A program made the position numbers and the translations under genes. From assembly GCA_003220615.1 (NCBI GenBank), contig QHTB01000155.1, forward strand, positions 1-64,000: a DNA stretch of 64,000 bases. Direction: 5' to 3'. Below are positions 53,264 to 62,065 of this stretch, piece after piece. The notes beneath the pieces were generated by a model. That model was not told where the DNA came from. It saw only the letters and a list, made by a program, of their open reading frames with translations, and ran no database searches. Every line of letters begins with the position of its first letter. The stretch's first letter is position 1. The DNA comes from Candidatus Rokuibacteriota bacterium (lineage in GTDB: Bacteria > Methylomirabilota > Methylomirabilia > Rokubacteriales > CSP1-6).

Positions 53264-53292
53264 GAAGGCCGGGAGCCCGCGTCCCGGCCTTC
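53264..53292. terminator. Perfect 11-bp hairpin terminator between convergent genes
   Basis: GAAGGCCGGGA pairs perfectly with TCCCGGCCTTC across a seven-base loop in the 56-base gap between the stops of the peptidoglycan-binding protein (+) and the GT4 gene (-). It should terminate both. Confidence 0.8.
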
Positions 53293-53298
53293 ACGCGT

Positions 53299-54342
53299 TC
53301 ATGTCGCCCGGGACTTCAGTCGTCGATACACGGATTCGTAATGATCGGCCATGACGCCGACCGAGAACTGCGCCTCGGCCCAGCGTCGGCAGCGCGCGCG
53401 ATCGATCACGTCCACGCGCTTGACCGCGGCGACCAGCTCGTCGACGGTATCGGCCAGGAAGCCGACCTCGCCGTCACGCACGATCTCGGGAACGGCGCCG
53501 CACGGGCGGGCCACCACCGGCGTCCCGCACGCGAGCGCCTCGATCATCGCCAGCCCGAACGGCTCGGGCCAGTCGATCGGGAAGAGCAACGCCAGCGCAT
53601 CTCCGAGCAAGCGCCACTTCTCGGCGTCGCTGACCTCGCCGATGTACTCGATCAACGGATGACCGAGCTGGGGCCGGATCTCCCGCTCGAAGTACTCGCG
53701 ATCGGGGCGATCGACCTTCGCCGCCATGATCAGCGGCAGCCCGGCGCGCTTGGCCACGGCGATGGCGAGATCGGGACGCTTCTCGGCCGACATGCGCCCG
53801 AGGAACACGAGATATCGTCCGTCACTGGCCGTCGTGACGGCGGGCACGTCCCGCATCGGCAGACCGTGGTGAACGGTCGCCACCCAGTTGAGGTCGAGCC
53901 CGGTGAGCGGCTCCCGCTGGCTGTTGCTGATGGAGACGAGCGGCACCTCGCGCAGCTCGGTGAGCACGTGGATGAGGGGCCGCAGATCGAGGCGGCCGTG
54001 CAGCGTGTGCACGACGGGCGTCGACACCAGACGGCCGTAGGGGAACGCGAGATAATCGACGTGGCAATGCACGACGTCGAAATCGTCCGCGCGCGAGAAC
54101 GCCTGCGCGAGCTCGAGCGTGTGCAGGGCGAAGGGATCGGGCTGCGCGGGATCGAGCCGCAACGCGCGCGGCCACGCCGAGACGAGCCGGGCGTGCGTGC
54201 GCGAGTCACCGCTGGCGAAGAGCGTGACCTCGTGGCCACGCTCCACGAGCTCGTCGGCGAGCCACGACACGACACGTTCGGTGCCTCCGTAGAGTCGAGG
54301 TGGAACCGACTCGTACAGCGGCGCAACCTGAGCGATACGCAT
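53299..54342 (-). CDS. Glycosyltransferase family 4
   Basis: A 347-residue GT4 enzyme with the GT-B fold. The acceptor side reads RIAQVAPLYESVPPRLYGGTE-like at the start with the glycine loop, then HVDYLAFPYGRL and TLHGRLDLRPL near 105; the donor side is YLVFLGRMSAEKRPDLAIAVAK near 195 and the E-x7-E motif PEPFGLAMIEALACGTPVVAR near 275. Typical donors are UDP- or ADP-sugars. Its start is only 32 bases from the divergent debranching-type gene, which hints at a shared glycan or storage-polysaccharide role. Starting ATG at 54342 fits the family N-terminus. Confidence 0.9.
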   Translation of the reverse strand: MRIAQVAPLYESVPPRLYGGTERVVSWLADELVERGHEVTLFASGDSRTHARLVSAWPRALRLDPAQPDPFALHTLELAQAFSRADDFDVVHCHVDYLAFPYGRLVSTPVVHTLHGRLDLRPLIHVLTELREVPLVSISNSQREPLTGLDLNWVATVHHGLPMRDVPAVTTASDGRYLVFLGRMSAEKRPDLAIAVAKRAGLPLIMAAKVDRPDREYFEREIRPQLGHPLIEYIGEVSDAEKWRLLGDALALLFPIDWPEPFGLAMIEALACGTPVVARPCGAVPEIVRDGEVGFLADTVDELVAAVKRVDVIDRARCRRWAEAQFSVGVMADHYESVYRRLKSRAT

Positions 54343-54374
54343 GCCGTGGCACCGGAGATGCAACTGCAGTGCCG

Positions 54375-56558
54375 ATGAGCATGGACGACCACATCCCGGC
54401 CGCCGCCGACTTCCACATCCAGGCCTCGCCCCAGGCGTCCGCGCTTCCCAAGCTCGTCCTGAAGCACGGTGACGCGTTCCTCGTCGCCGATCGCCGCGGA
54501 GATTTCCCGGCCCACTTCGAGGGCGAGCTCGGCTTCTATCGCGCCGGTACGCGCCACCTCCGCTGGCTCGAGGTGCGCCTGCACGGCGAGTCGCCGCTCC
54601 TGCTCGGCGCCGACACCGCGCCGGACAACGACCAGATTCTCGTGACGCTGACGAACGCTGACGTGCACGCGCCGGCCGCGAGCGGCGGCGGCGTGGTGGT
54701 GCCACGCAACACGATCTATCTCGATCGCCGGCTCACGCTCTACGACCCGCACCTGCTGGAGTCCGTCACCGTGACGAACTTCCACGTCGCGCCCTGCGAG
54801 GTCCTGGTCGAGGTGATCTTCACCGCGGACTTTCGTGACGTGTTCGAGGTGCGCGGCACGCAGCGGGCCGAGCGCGGGCAGCTCCTCGCCGAGGAGCGTG
54901 AGGGCGGCCGCGTCCGCCTCCGCTATCTCGGCCGGGACGGCGTCGAGCGTGGGACGACGGTGACGTTCGATCCGCCGCCGGCGCTCATCGCGCAGAGCCG
55001 CGCCGTGTACCGCGTCGCGCTGGGACCCGCCGAAGGCTTTCGCTTCGACATCACGGCCACCGCGGAGAGTGCCGACGCCGACGCGCCGGCGCCGGCCCCG
55101 CGGCTCGGCGAGGCGGTGACGCGACTGCGCGCGGGCAGCGCCCGCTTCGCCACCCGGGCGGCGCGCGTGGTCACCGATCACGAGAGCTTCAACGCGCTGG
55201 TCGCGCGCTCGCTGGTCGATCTCAACATGCTGCTCACCGAGACGGCCCAGGGCCGCGTGCCGTACGCCGGCGTGCCGTGGTACGTGACGCCGTTCGGGCG
55301 CGACAGCCTCATCACCGCGTCCCAGCTCCTGCCCTACGACGCCGAGGTGGCGGCGGGCACGCTGCGGTTCCTGGCGCGCTGGCAGAGCCCGACCGACGAC
55401 GCGTTCCTCGACGCGGAGCCGGGCAAGATCCTGCACGAGTACCGCCGGGGCGAGATGGCGAACTGCCGCGAGATCCCGTTCGTCCCCTACTACGGGAGCG
55501 TCGACGCCACACCGCTGTTCGTGACCCTGCTCGGCGAGTACGTGCGCTGGACCGGCGACGTCGCCCTCGCGCGCGAGCTGTGGCCGGCGGCGCAGGCGGC
55601 CCTCGCCTGGATGAGCTCGCCGGGCCGGCCGAATCGCTATCTGACCTATACGCGCCGCTCGCGTCTCGGTCTTGGGAACCAGGGCTGGAAGGATTCGGAG
55701 GATGCGGTCATGCACGCCGACGGCACGCTGGCGCCCTCGCCGATCGCCCTCTGTGAGGTCCAGGGGTATGCGTACGCCGCGTATCGTGACGCGGCCGAGC
55801 TGGCGGCGCTGCTCGGCGACGTCGCCACGGCGACGCGCGCGGCCGCCGAGGCCGAGACGCTCCGCCAGGACTTCGAGCGCGATTTCTGGCTGGAGGACGA
55901 GCAGAGCTACGCCCTGGCCATCGACGCGGACGGCCGCCCGTGCGAGGTGATCGCGTCGAATGCCGGCCACTGTCTGTGGAGTGGCCTCGTCGACGAGCGG
56001 CGAGCTGCGCTCGTCGGCAAGCGGCTCCTGGCCGACGACATGTTCTCGGGATGGGGCATCCGCACGCTGTCGGCGCGCGAGCGTCGCTACAACCCGATGA
56101 GCTACCACAACGGTTCGGTGTGGCCGCACGACAACGCCCTGGCCGCCGCGGGATTCCGCCGCTACCGGCTCCTCGAGCACGTGATCACCGTCGCCAGCGC
56201 GCTGTTCGACGCCTCTCACTGGTTCGAGCACGCCCGTGTGCCCGAATTGTTCTGCGGCTTCGCCCGTCATCTCGACCACGGGCCGGTCGCCTATCCGGTG
56301 GCCTGCGCGCCCCAGGCGTGGGCGGCCGGCAGCACGCTGCAGCTCCTCACCGCGCTGATCGGCGTCGACGCCGATGCCGTGCACGGCCGCATCACGTTCC
56401 ACAGTCCCGTGTTGCCGCCGTGGCTGCGCTTCGTGGAGATCCACGATCTTCGGGTGGGACGATCCGCGCTCGACGTGGCCATCAGCCGCGGCCGCGACGG
56501 CGCCTCCGTCGAGCTGATCTCCCGCCGCGGAGACGTCGAGCTCGTGGTCAGGCGTTGA
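54375..56558 (+). CDS. Glycogen-debranching/amylo-alpha-1,6-glucosidase-type protein
   Basis: A 727-residue protein. The N-terminal beta-domain (about 25-220) is of the GDE N-terminal type (HFEGELGFYRAGTRHLRWLE, VTLTNADVHAP). The catalytic (alpha/alpha)6-barrel (about 270-720) has RVPYAGVPWYVTPFGRDSLI near 295, the stretch QSPTDDAFLDAEPGKILHEY near 337 and QGWKDSEDAVMHADG near 435, with candidate catalytic acids. It is thought to cut alpha-1,6 branches or related linkages in oligosaccharides. Divergent from GT4 with a 32-base gap. The GDE-type fold is clear; the actual substrate is not. Confidence 0.88.
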   Translation: MSMDDHIPAAADFHIQASPQASALPKLVLKHGDAFLVADRRGDFPAHFEGELGFYRAGTRHLRWLEVRLHGESPLLLGADTAPDNDQILVTLTNADVHAPAASGGGVVVPRNTIYLDRRLTLYDPHLLESVTVTNFHVAPCEVLVEVIFTADFRDVFEVRGTQRAERGQLLAEEREGGRVRLRYLGRDGVERGTTVTFDPPPALIAQSRAVYRVALGPAEGFRFDITATAESADADAPAPAPRLGEAVTRLRAGSARFATRAARVVTDHESFNALVARSLVDLNMLLTETAQGRVPYAGVPWYVTPFGRDSLITASQLLPYDAEVAAGTLRFLARWQSPTDDAFLDAEPGKILHEYRRGEMANCREIPFVPYYGSVDATPLFVTLLGEYVRWTGDVALARELWPAAQAALAWMSSPGRPNRYLTYTRRSRLGLGNQGWKDSEDAVMHADGTLAPSPIALCEVQGYAYAAYRDAAELAALLGDVATATRAAAEAETLRQDFERDFWLEDEQSYALAIDADGRPCEVIASNAGHCLWSGLVDERRAALVGKRLLADDMFSGWGIRTLSARERRYNPMSYHNGSVWPHDNALAAAGFRRYRLLEHVITVASALFDASHWFEHARVPELFCGFARHLDHGPVAYPVACAPQAWAAGSTLQLLTALIGVDADAVHGRITFHSPVLPPWLRFVEIHDLRVGRSALDVAISRGRDGASVELISRRGDVELVVRR

Positions 56559-56575
56559 AGGCCTCGCGTCGCGAT

Positions 56576-56661
56576 GAACCGCGCGCAAAGCGACCCGTGA
56601 AGTATGGCCACGGGTGATGGGGTGGGTTTGGGAGGGGGCACGAGGCGTGCCCCCTCCCAAC
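56576..56661. repeat. Family A palindromic element at convergent gene ends
   Basis: ACCGCGCGC..CGACCCG..GCCAC..GGGGTGGGTTTGGGAGGGG is the reverse complement of the 90-bp unit at 34771. A hairpin follows at 56626-56661: GTTTGGGAGGGGGCACG pairs with CGTGCCCCCTCCCAAC. It lies between the convergent debranching-type and M50 genes and probably terminates both. Confidence 0.85.
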
Positions 56662-56715
56662 TTCATGATCCTAGGGTGCTGAAATCCAGGCCACGCGACC
56701 TTCGCGCGGCTGACC

Positions 56716-57399
56716 TCACGCCACGTGTTCTTCGATCTGCTCGACCTCGACGGGAGCCGGGCGCTCGCGGATCTCGGCGAGCCGGCCGGCCGCGCGCGCC
56801 GACTGATGCACGAAGATCCCCACCATCACGAGCCACAGGCCACTGATGAGCTCACCACCCGCCGCGGCGTTCGCGGCGCCGAATCCCGCCAGCATCAGGC
56901 CCGTGACCCGCCCGATCATGCTCGCGACCCGCGTCGCCCAGTCGAAGCTGCCTCGCCACGCCCAGAGGCTCGCGCGCACGAGACGGCCCCCGTCGAGCGG
57001 ATAGCCCGGGAGCAGGTTGAAGACCGCGATGACGAGGTTGGCCGCGCCGACGTAGCCGAACAGGACGAGCACGGAGACCGGACCGCCCGCGACTGCGCGA
57101 CCGCCGAAGGCCATCCCGGCCAGAGCGAAGCTCATGACCGGCCCGGCCGCGGCGATGAGCAATTCGGCGCGCGGCGTGGACGGCTCTTCCACCATCTGTG
57201 ACACGCCTCCGAGCAGGTGCAGCGTGATCGACTCGACGCGGATGCCGTAGCGCTGAGCCGTCAGCGCGTGCGCCAGCTCGTGGGCGACCAGCGAGACGAA
57301 GAGCAGCAGCGCGGAGCCCACTCCCCAGGCCCAGTGCACCACGGGCGGCGCCGCCGGCAACGCACGCGGGAAGTAGACGAGGGCCAGGCTGGAGGCCAT
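56716..57399 (-). CDS. M50-family (site-2) membrane metalloprotease, start region damaged
   Basis: A 227-residue protein from ATG 57399. The zinc motif H-E-x-x-H is in LVAHELAHALTAQ near residue 40 and the third ligand motif NLLPGYPLDGGRLVR near 133. There are about five hydrophobic helices. The family N-terminus (WGAAFGIPIRVDRSWFISFA) is encoded in frame just upstream, but only after a TGA and with no start codon in that frame; an ATG exists one base out of frame. So either translation starts at 57399 without the first helix, or a single-base change has disturbed the start. It is distinct from the M50 protein at 38873. Confidence 0.75.
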   Translation of the reverse strand: MASSLALVYFPRALPAAPPVVHWAWGVGSALLLFVSLVAHELAHALTAQRYGIRVESITLHLLGGVSQMVEEPSTPRAELLIAAAGPVMSFALAGMAFGGRAVAGGPVSVLVLFGYVGAANLVIAVFNLLPGYPLDGGRLVRASLWAWRGSFDWATRVASMIGRVTGLMLAGFGAANAAAGGELISGLWLVMVGIFVHQSARAAGRLAEIRERPAPVEVEQIEEHVA

Positions 57400-57552
57400 C
57401 AGCGCGAAGCTGATGAACCAGCTGCGATCGACCCGAATCGGGATGCCGAAGGCCGCGCCCCAGAACCATCATGTATGCTGGAAGTGCAGCAATCCACCTG
57501 CCACGACGGCCCGTCGAGCCCGGTCCGGGACGCAGGTTCCGGGAGCGTTTTG

Positions 57553-58794
57553 ATGAAGACGCAAAGGGTCTGTCTGCTCGCGTTGCTCCTGCTCGGCGGC
57601 TGCGTCCGGGTCCCCCCGCACCTGTTGTTGCCCGACTTGCGGCTCGGCGAACCTTCGTTCTTCCCGACGCTCGAGGCGTACGCCGCGGCCCCCATCGTCC
57701 CCGGCAATCGTGTGGAGTTCCTGCTCAACGGTGAGGAGATCTTTCCCGCTCTGATCGAGTCGATCCAGAGCGCGCACAAGACGATCACCTACGCCCAGTA
57801 TTTCTACGAGGACGGCCCGGTCTCACGCGACATCGCGAACGCGCTCAGCGAGCGCGGCCTGGCCGGTGTCGGCGTCAACGTGCTCCTCGACGCGTTTGGC
57901 GCCCTCGGCATTCCCGGCGAGTACGTGGACACGATGCGGCGCGCCGGCTGCCACGTGGAGTTCTTTCGACCACTCGGGCCCCTGGCCTGGCACCGCGCGA
58001 ACAATCGCAACCATCGACGGATTCTCGTCGTCGACGGTCGCGTGGGCTGGACGGGTGGCTCGGGTGTCAGCCGGAAGTGGATGGGCAACGGCCGGGTCGA
58101 GGATCACTGGCGAGACACCGACGTGCGCGTCGAGGGTCCGATCGTGGAATATCTGCAGGGCGCATTCGCCGACAACTGGCTGGAAGCCACCGGCATCGTC
58201 CTCGGCGGTGACGCCTATTTCCCGCGGCCGCTCCCGGTGGCCGGCACGGTCCACGCGCAGATCATCCGCAGCTCACCGGCGGGCGGGAGCGCCGCCATGT
58301 ACACGGCGTTCCTGCTCGCGATGTCGGCCGCGCGGCGCTCGATCTACATCACCAACCCCTACCTGGTGCTCGACGATCGCATGAGCGAAGCGCTGCTGAT
58401 CGCCGTCAGGCGCGGCGTCAAGGTCGTCGTCCTGACGCCGGGCGCGATCGATCACAACCTGGTCCGGCAGGCCAGCCGCGGGAAGTGGGGGAAGATGCTC
58501 AAGGGCGGCGTGCAGATCTACGAGTACCTGCCCGCCCTGCTGCACGCCAAGATGATGGTGATCGACGGCGTGTGGGCGACCGTCGGGAGCACGAATCTGG
58601 ACAATCGGTCGTTCGCGCTCAACGACGAGCTGAACCTCGTCGTCTACGATGCGCCGACGGCCCAGCGCCTCGAGGCCATCATCAAAGAGGACCTCGGCTA
58701 CTCACGCCTGGTCGATTACCGCCACTGGCGGGCTCGCAGCCTGATCGATCGCTTCATGGAGCTGCTGGCGACGCCGATCCGCGATCTGCTCTAG
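57553..58794 (+). CDS. Phospholipase D-family cardiolipin synthase-type lipoprotein
   Basis: A 413-residue PLD-superfamily enzyme. The N-terminus is a lipoprotein signal peptide (LLALLLLGGC, Cys17). Two catalytic motifs are expected: the second is complete (H-A-K-M-M-V-I-D-G with GSTNLDNRS), the first reads H-R-R-I-L-V-V-D-G with GGSGVSRKWM, so the catalytic Lys is replaced by Arg. Cardiolipin synthases of this type join phosphatidylglycerol and similar lipids, but the anchored form suggests a periplasmic or outer membrane-facing role. The start ATG at 57553 follows GGGAGCG. It is followed by a hairpin terminator. Confidence 0.85.
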   Translation: MKTQRVCLLALLLLGGCVRVPPHLLLPDLRLGEPSFFPTLEAYAAAPIVPGNRVEFLLNGEEIFPALIESIQSAHKTITYAQYFYEDGPVSRDIANALSERGLAGVGVNVLLDAFGALGIPGEYVDTMRRAGCHVEFFRPLGPLAWHRANNRNHRRILVVDGRVGWTGGSGVSRKWMGNGRVEDHWRDTDVRVEGPIVEYLQGAFADNWLEATGIVLGGDAYFPRPLPVAGTVHAQIIRSSPAGGSAAMYTAFLLAMSAARRSIYITNPYLVLDDRMSEALLIAVRRGVKVVVLTPGAIDHNLVRQASRGKWGKMLKGGVQIYEYLPALLHAKMMVIDGVWATVGSTNLDNRSFALNDELNLVVYDAPTAQRLEAIIKEDLGYSRLVDYRHWRARSLIDRFMELLATPIRDLL

Positions 58795-58819
58795 GAGGCG
58801 GGGAATGACCCCCGCCTCC
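58794..58819. terminator. 10-bp hairpin terminator between convergent genes
   Basis: GGAGGCGGGG pairs with CCCCGCCTCC, starting at the last base of the PLD gene's stop codon, in the 33-base gap to the convergent GlsB-type gene. Confidence 0.7.
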
Positions 58820-58827
58820 CGAGCGTT

Positions 58828-59082
58828 CTAGAGAGTCCGCCGGGATACGACGAGGCGGTAGAGGGCGAGCACGATCACCGCGCCGATGACGGCCATGATG
58901 AAGCCGGCCGCCTCACCTTCGTGATAGAGGCCCATCACCCGGCCGATCCATCCGCCGAGCAGCGCCCCGACGATCCCGAGGACGATGGTCACGACGATAC
59001 CGCCCGGGTCCGCCCCCGGCATGATCAGCTTGGCGACGATACCGACGACGAGGCCGAATACGATCCACAGCAGGATGTCCAT
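58828..59082 (-). CDS. GlsB/YeaQ/YmgE-family stress membrane protein
   Basis: An 84-residue protein with three hydrophobic helices rich in glycine: LLWIVFGLVVGIVAKLIMPG, GGIVVTIVLGIVGALLGGWIG and a last helix. The P-G-x-D-P-G-G loop after helix 1 is the signature of the transglycosylase-associated/GlsB family, small membrane proteins induced by stress. AAAGGAG is the ribosome site before ATG. It is the downstream gene of a minus-strand pair with the next membrane protein. Confidence 0.88.
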   Translation of the reverse strand: MDILLWIVFGLVVGIVAKLIMPGADPGGIVVTIVLGIVGALLGGWIGRVMGLYHEGEAAGFIMAVIGAVIVLALYRLVVSRRTL

Positions 59083-59165
59083 CGCGCGCTCCTTTCAGAG
59101 CAGTCAACATCCGTACTGGGGGAGTGCAGTGCACACCCAGTGCCAAAAGCGCGCGGATGTAAAAC

Positions 59166-59483
59166 TTACTCGTCGTCTCGACGCTGCCAGGCTTCGAGGA
59201 CGCGGGTGACGCCGAAGGCGGTGAGCCCCACGAGAGGCACGGTGAGCACGCCGGGGAGGAAGGCTTCGTCGAAGGGCAGCGTCATGGCCGCGCGAAACGC
59301 GGCCACTCCGAGAACGTTGGACACGAGAAAAAACGCGACCCAGGCGGTCATGCGCATGCGTGATTCGGCCTCCACGGGAAGTGTGACGCGTCGTCGAGCG
59401 GTCGCATCGTACGCCATCGCGCGCGCAGAAAGAAGAAGAAAGCTACCCATCGCCACGGTTGGCACGCCATTCGCTAATTCCAT
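59166..59483 (-). CDS. Small membrane protein, function unknown
   Basis: A 105-residue protein with three likely membrane helices (VAMGSFLLLSARAMA, TAWVAFFLVSNVLGVAAF, GVLTVPLVGLTAFGVTRVL). No known domain. ATG at 59483 has only five bases to the divergent start of the zinc-ribbon gene, so the two would share a very compact control region or the ATG here is not the true start; ATG within residue 12 is an alternative. It lies in the GlsB-type region. Confidence 0.5.
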   Translation of the reverse strand: MELANGVPTVAMGSFLLLSARAMAYDATARRRVTLPVEAESRMRMTAWVAFFLVSNVLGVAAFRAAMTLPFDEAFLPGVLTVPLVGLTAFGVTRVLEAWQRRDDE

Positions 59484-59488
59484 CGAGC

Positions 59489-59689
59489 ATGAGTTTGTGT
59501 GCTTCGTGCGGCCTGCAACTGACGGGAGACGCCGCGCTCTGCCCGCATCATCACTGCGTGTACGGCGACGACTGGGCGGTGGCGAACCGCATCATGTGTG
59601 ACTTCTTCCATCGCGGAAAGATTCCGCCGCGGCTGACGCAGACGGAACGCGACGACGAGTTCTGGGCGCACACGGGCGAAGCCGCCTGA
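59489..59689 (+). CDS. Small zinc-ribbon-type protein
   Basis: A 66-residue protein. MSLCASCGLQLTG holds the first C-x2-C, followed by CPHHHCVYGDDW, giving Cys/His ligands for one zinc. The rest is CDFFHRGKIPPRL then charged. The regular spacing of ligands and the conserved look indicate a real metal-binding protein, perhaps with a role in nucleic acid or protein binding. The stop is three bases from the convergent radical SAM gene end. Confidence 0.65.
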   Translation: MSLCASCGLQLTGDAALCPHHHCVYGDDWAVANRIMCDFFHRGKIPPRLTQTERDDEFWAHTGEAA

Positions 59690-59692
59690 CGA

Positions 59693-61285
59693 TCAGCCCG
59701 CGACGGCTTCAGGCGGCGCCGGCGCTTCCGGCGCGTAGAACGACGACTCGCGCACGCCCCGCGCGCACTGCCGGGTGAACTCGATGAGGTGGTGACTCAC
59801 CACCGCGGTGTTGATGAGGGCCTCGAGCTCACCCGCCCTCAGCATCGGCAGGGCCGCCTTCCAGAACGTGCGCCGATAGTCACCGCGGATCCCCACCCGC
59901 CAGAACAGCCGGCCGAGGATCGCGAGCCCCATGAGGACGTTCCGCCACGACGCGCGCTCGCGGTTCGTCGGAAACGGGAGCCGGTTGGAAAATGTGTGCT
60001 CCACGTTGTAGACATAGCGCTCGTAGACGGCGGCCGGATCGTAGGCCGTGGTGATGCACCGCAGCCACATGTCCAGCACGCTCTCGTACGGCATGCGGAA
60101 CGCGATGTTGGATTCCCGTCCCTCGTCGGGCAAGAGGCGACCCTCGGCTTCCAGCCGCCGCCAGAGCGGCGTGCGCGGGAGCGCGTAGAGGATGTTGATG
60201 GTGAGGATCGGGATCGCGGAGGCCTGCACGAAGTCGATGATGCGATCGGTAGTGTCGGGCGTGTCGGTGTCGAGGCCGATGATGATGCCGGAGACGACCT
60301 CGAAGCCGTAGCGGTTGAGCGTGCGCACGGCCTCCAGCAGTGGCATGCGCAGGTTCTGATCCTTCGACATGAAGCGCAGGGCCTGGGGCTCTGGCGTCTC
60401 GATGCCGCAGAAGATCGTGACGAACCCCGCCTCCCGCATGAGCGCCAGCACCCGCTCGTTCTTGGCGATGTTGAGCGTCGCCTCGCAGGCGAACCGCAAC
60501 GGATACCGGTGCGCGCGCTGCCATTCGATCAGGTGGGGCAGGAGCTCGAGCGTCGCCTTCTGGTTGCCGATGAAGTTGTCGTCGACGAAGTAGACGCTGG
60601 TCGCTCCTCCGGCCAGGATCTGGTCGAGCTCGGCCAGCACCTGGGCCGGCGTCTTGAGCCGCGGGTTCTTGCCATAGAGCGCGGGGATGTCGCAGAACTC
60701 GCACGAGTACGGGCAGCCGCTCGAGAACTGGATGTTGGCGAGGAAGTACCGCCGGATCGGCGTCAGGTGATAGGCGGGTGCCGGGAAGTCGGACAGGGGC
60801 AGGCGCGTGGCCGTCTCGAAGCGTAGCGGGCGGCGCGGCCGCCCCCTATGGGTGTCGAGGTACTCGATGATGCGGTCGGTGGCATCGCCGAGCTCGCCGA
60901 CGTGCAGGAGGTCGGCCTCCGGATAGTACTCGGGACAGCTCGAGACCGAGGGCCCGCCGAGGACGACCACGCGCCCGTGACGGTGCGCGCGCGCGACGAT
61001 GTCGTTGATGAAGGCGCGCTGCACGTGCATCCCCGACACCAGCACCGCGTCCGCCCATTGAAAATCCGCGTCGCTGGCGGCGCCGGCGTTCTCGTCGACG
61101 AAGCGGACGTCCCACGTCTCCGGGAGGTAGCTGGCCACGACGAGCAGGCCCTGCGGCGGCATGAACGCGCGGACACGGCCGCCAAAAAACGGATATGCAT
61201 ACTGAAAGGTGCCGAACGACGGAGCGTACCGCGGTGAAACGCAGAGGACCCGCCGCCGTCGTGTGGGGAGATAGCGGGTACGCAT
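59693..61285 (-). CDS. B12-binding radical SAM protein, HpnP-like (hopanoid C-2 methylase)
   Basis: A 530-residue enzyme. Residues 1-140 form a B12-binding-type domain ([40 protein letters not shown]). The radical SAM cluster motif C-x3-C-x2-C is at C191, C195, C198 in [18 protein letters not shown]4070-type C-terminal region follows (about 390-510). The string of conserved blocks ([54 protein letters not shown]) is that of HpnP-type proteins, which add the C-2 methyl group of hopanoids. No squalene-hopene cyclase is in the window. Identity at family level is firm, at reaction level moderate. Confidence 0.75.
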   Translation of the reverse strand: MRTRYLPTRRRRVLCVSPRYAPSFGTFQYAYPFFGGRVRAFMPPQGLLVVASYLPETWDVRFVDENAGAASDADFQWADAVLVSGMHVQRAFINDIVARAHRHGRVVVLGGPSVSSCPEYYPEADLLHVGELGDATDRIIEYLDTHRGRPRRPLRFETATRLPLSDFPAPAYHLTPIRRYFLANIQFSSGCPYSCEFCDIPALYGKNPRLKTPAQVLAELDQILAGGATSVYFVDDNFIGNQKATLELLPHLIEWQRAHRYPLRFACEATLNIAKNERVLALMREAGFVTIFCGIETPEPQALRFMSKDQNLRMPLLEAVRTLNRYGFEVVSGIIIGLDTDTPDTTDRIIDFVQASAIPILTINILYALPRTPLWRRLEAEGRLLPDEGRESNIAFRMPYESVLDMWLRCITTAYDPAAVYERYVYNVEHTFSNRLPFPTNRERASWRNVLMGLAILGRLFWRVGIRGDYRRTFWKAALPMLRAGELEALINTAVVSHHLIEFTRQCARGVRESSFYAPEAPAPPEAVAG

Positions 61286-61343
61286 GACCGTCGATTTCAG
61301 GATACCGTACTTCCGTTAAAATGCGAGCCGAGGAGGACCATCG

Positions 61344-62065
61344 ATGGATCCCAAGAACGTGAAGGCCGTCGTCACCGGCGGCGCCTCCGGCCTCGGCCGG
61401 GCGACTGTGACGCGCATCGTCTCCGCCGGCGGGCGCGCGGCGATCCTCGATCTCGCCTCGTCGACCGGCGCCGACGTCGCCAAGACGCTCGGCGCGCGGG
61501 TCGCGTTCGCGCCGGCCGACGTGACGAACGGCCCGGCCGTGGAGAGCGCGCTCGAGGCCGCGCGAAGCGCCATGGACGGCGTGAACGTGCTGGTCAACTG
61601 CGCGGGGATCGGCACGGCGATGAAGACGCTCGGCAAGCAGGGCCCGGCGCGCCTCGAAGACTACACGCGGGTTATCACCGTCAACCTCATCGGCACCTTC
61701 AACTGCATCCGGCTCACCGCCGCCGTCATGGCCAAGAACGCGCCCACCGCCGAGGGCGAGCGCGGCGTCATCGTGAACACCGCGTCGGTCGCCGCCTTCG
61801 ACGGCCAGATCGGACAGGCCGCCTACTCGGCCTCCAAGGGAGGCATCGTGGGCATGACCCTGCCCGTCGCGCGCGATCTCGCCGAGCTCGGCATCCGCGT
61901 GATGACCATCGCGCCCGGCATCTTCGACACGCCCAGGTCCCCTTCCCGCCCCGACTCGGCCGGTCCGAGGAGTACGCGGCGCTGGTGCTGCACATCGTCG
62001 AGAACGTCATGCTGAACGGCGAGACGATCCGGCTCGACGGCGCGATCAGGATGTCGCCTCGGTGA
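61344..62065 (+). pseudogene. SDR (3-hydroxyacyl-CoA dehydrogenase type 2-like) gene broken by a deletion
   Basis: From ATG 61344 the product is a normal [31 protein letters not shown], the catalytic region [20 protein letters not shown] and [11 protein letters not shown]. Just after this the frame shifts: the original ending reads [20 protein letters not shown], then [20 protein letters not shown], in the +1-related frame from 61935 to the TGA at 62063-62065. Relatives have about 13 to 15 residues between the two parts, so a deletion of 3n+1 bases joins them. In the current frame the protein ends after about 223 residues with nonsense residues. The enzyme class oxidises 3-hydroxyacyl-CoA or short alcohols. 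RBS GAGGAGG before ATG is intact. Confidence 0.8.

Noticed and set aside
53730..56666. A 978-codon frame on the minus strand across the GT4 and debranching-type genes
   Set aside because: Antisense shadow with low-complexity composition; both real genes have clear families and ribosome-binding context. The same holds for the 779-codon frame at 13374-15713 against malate synthase.
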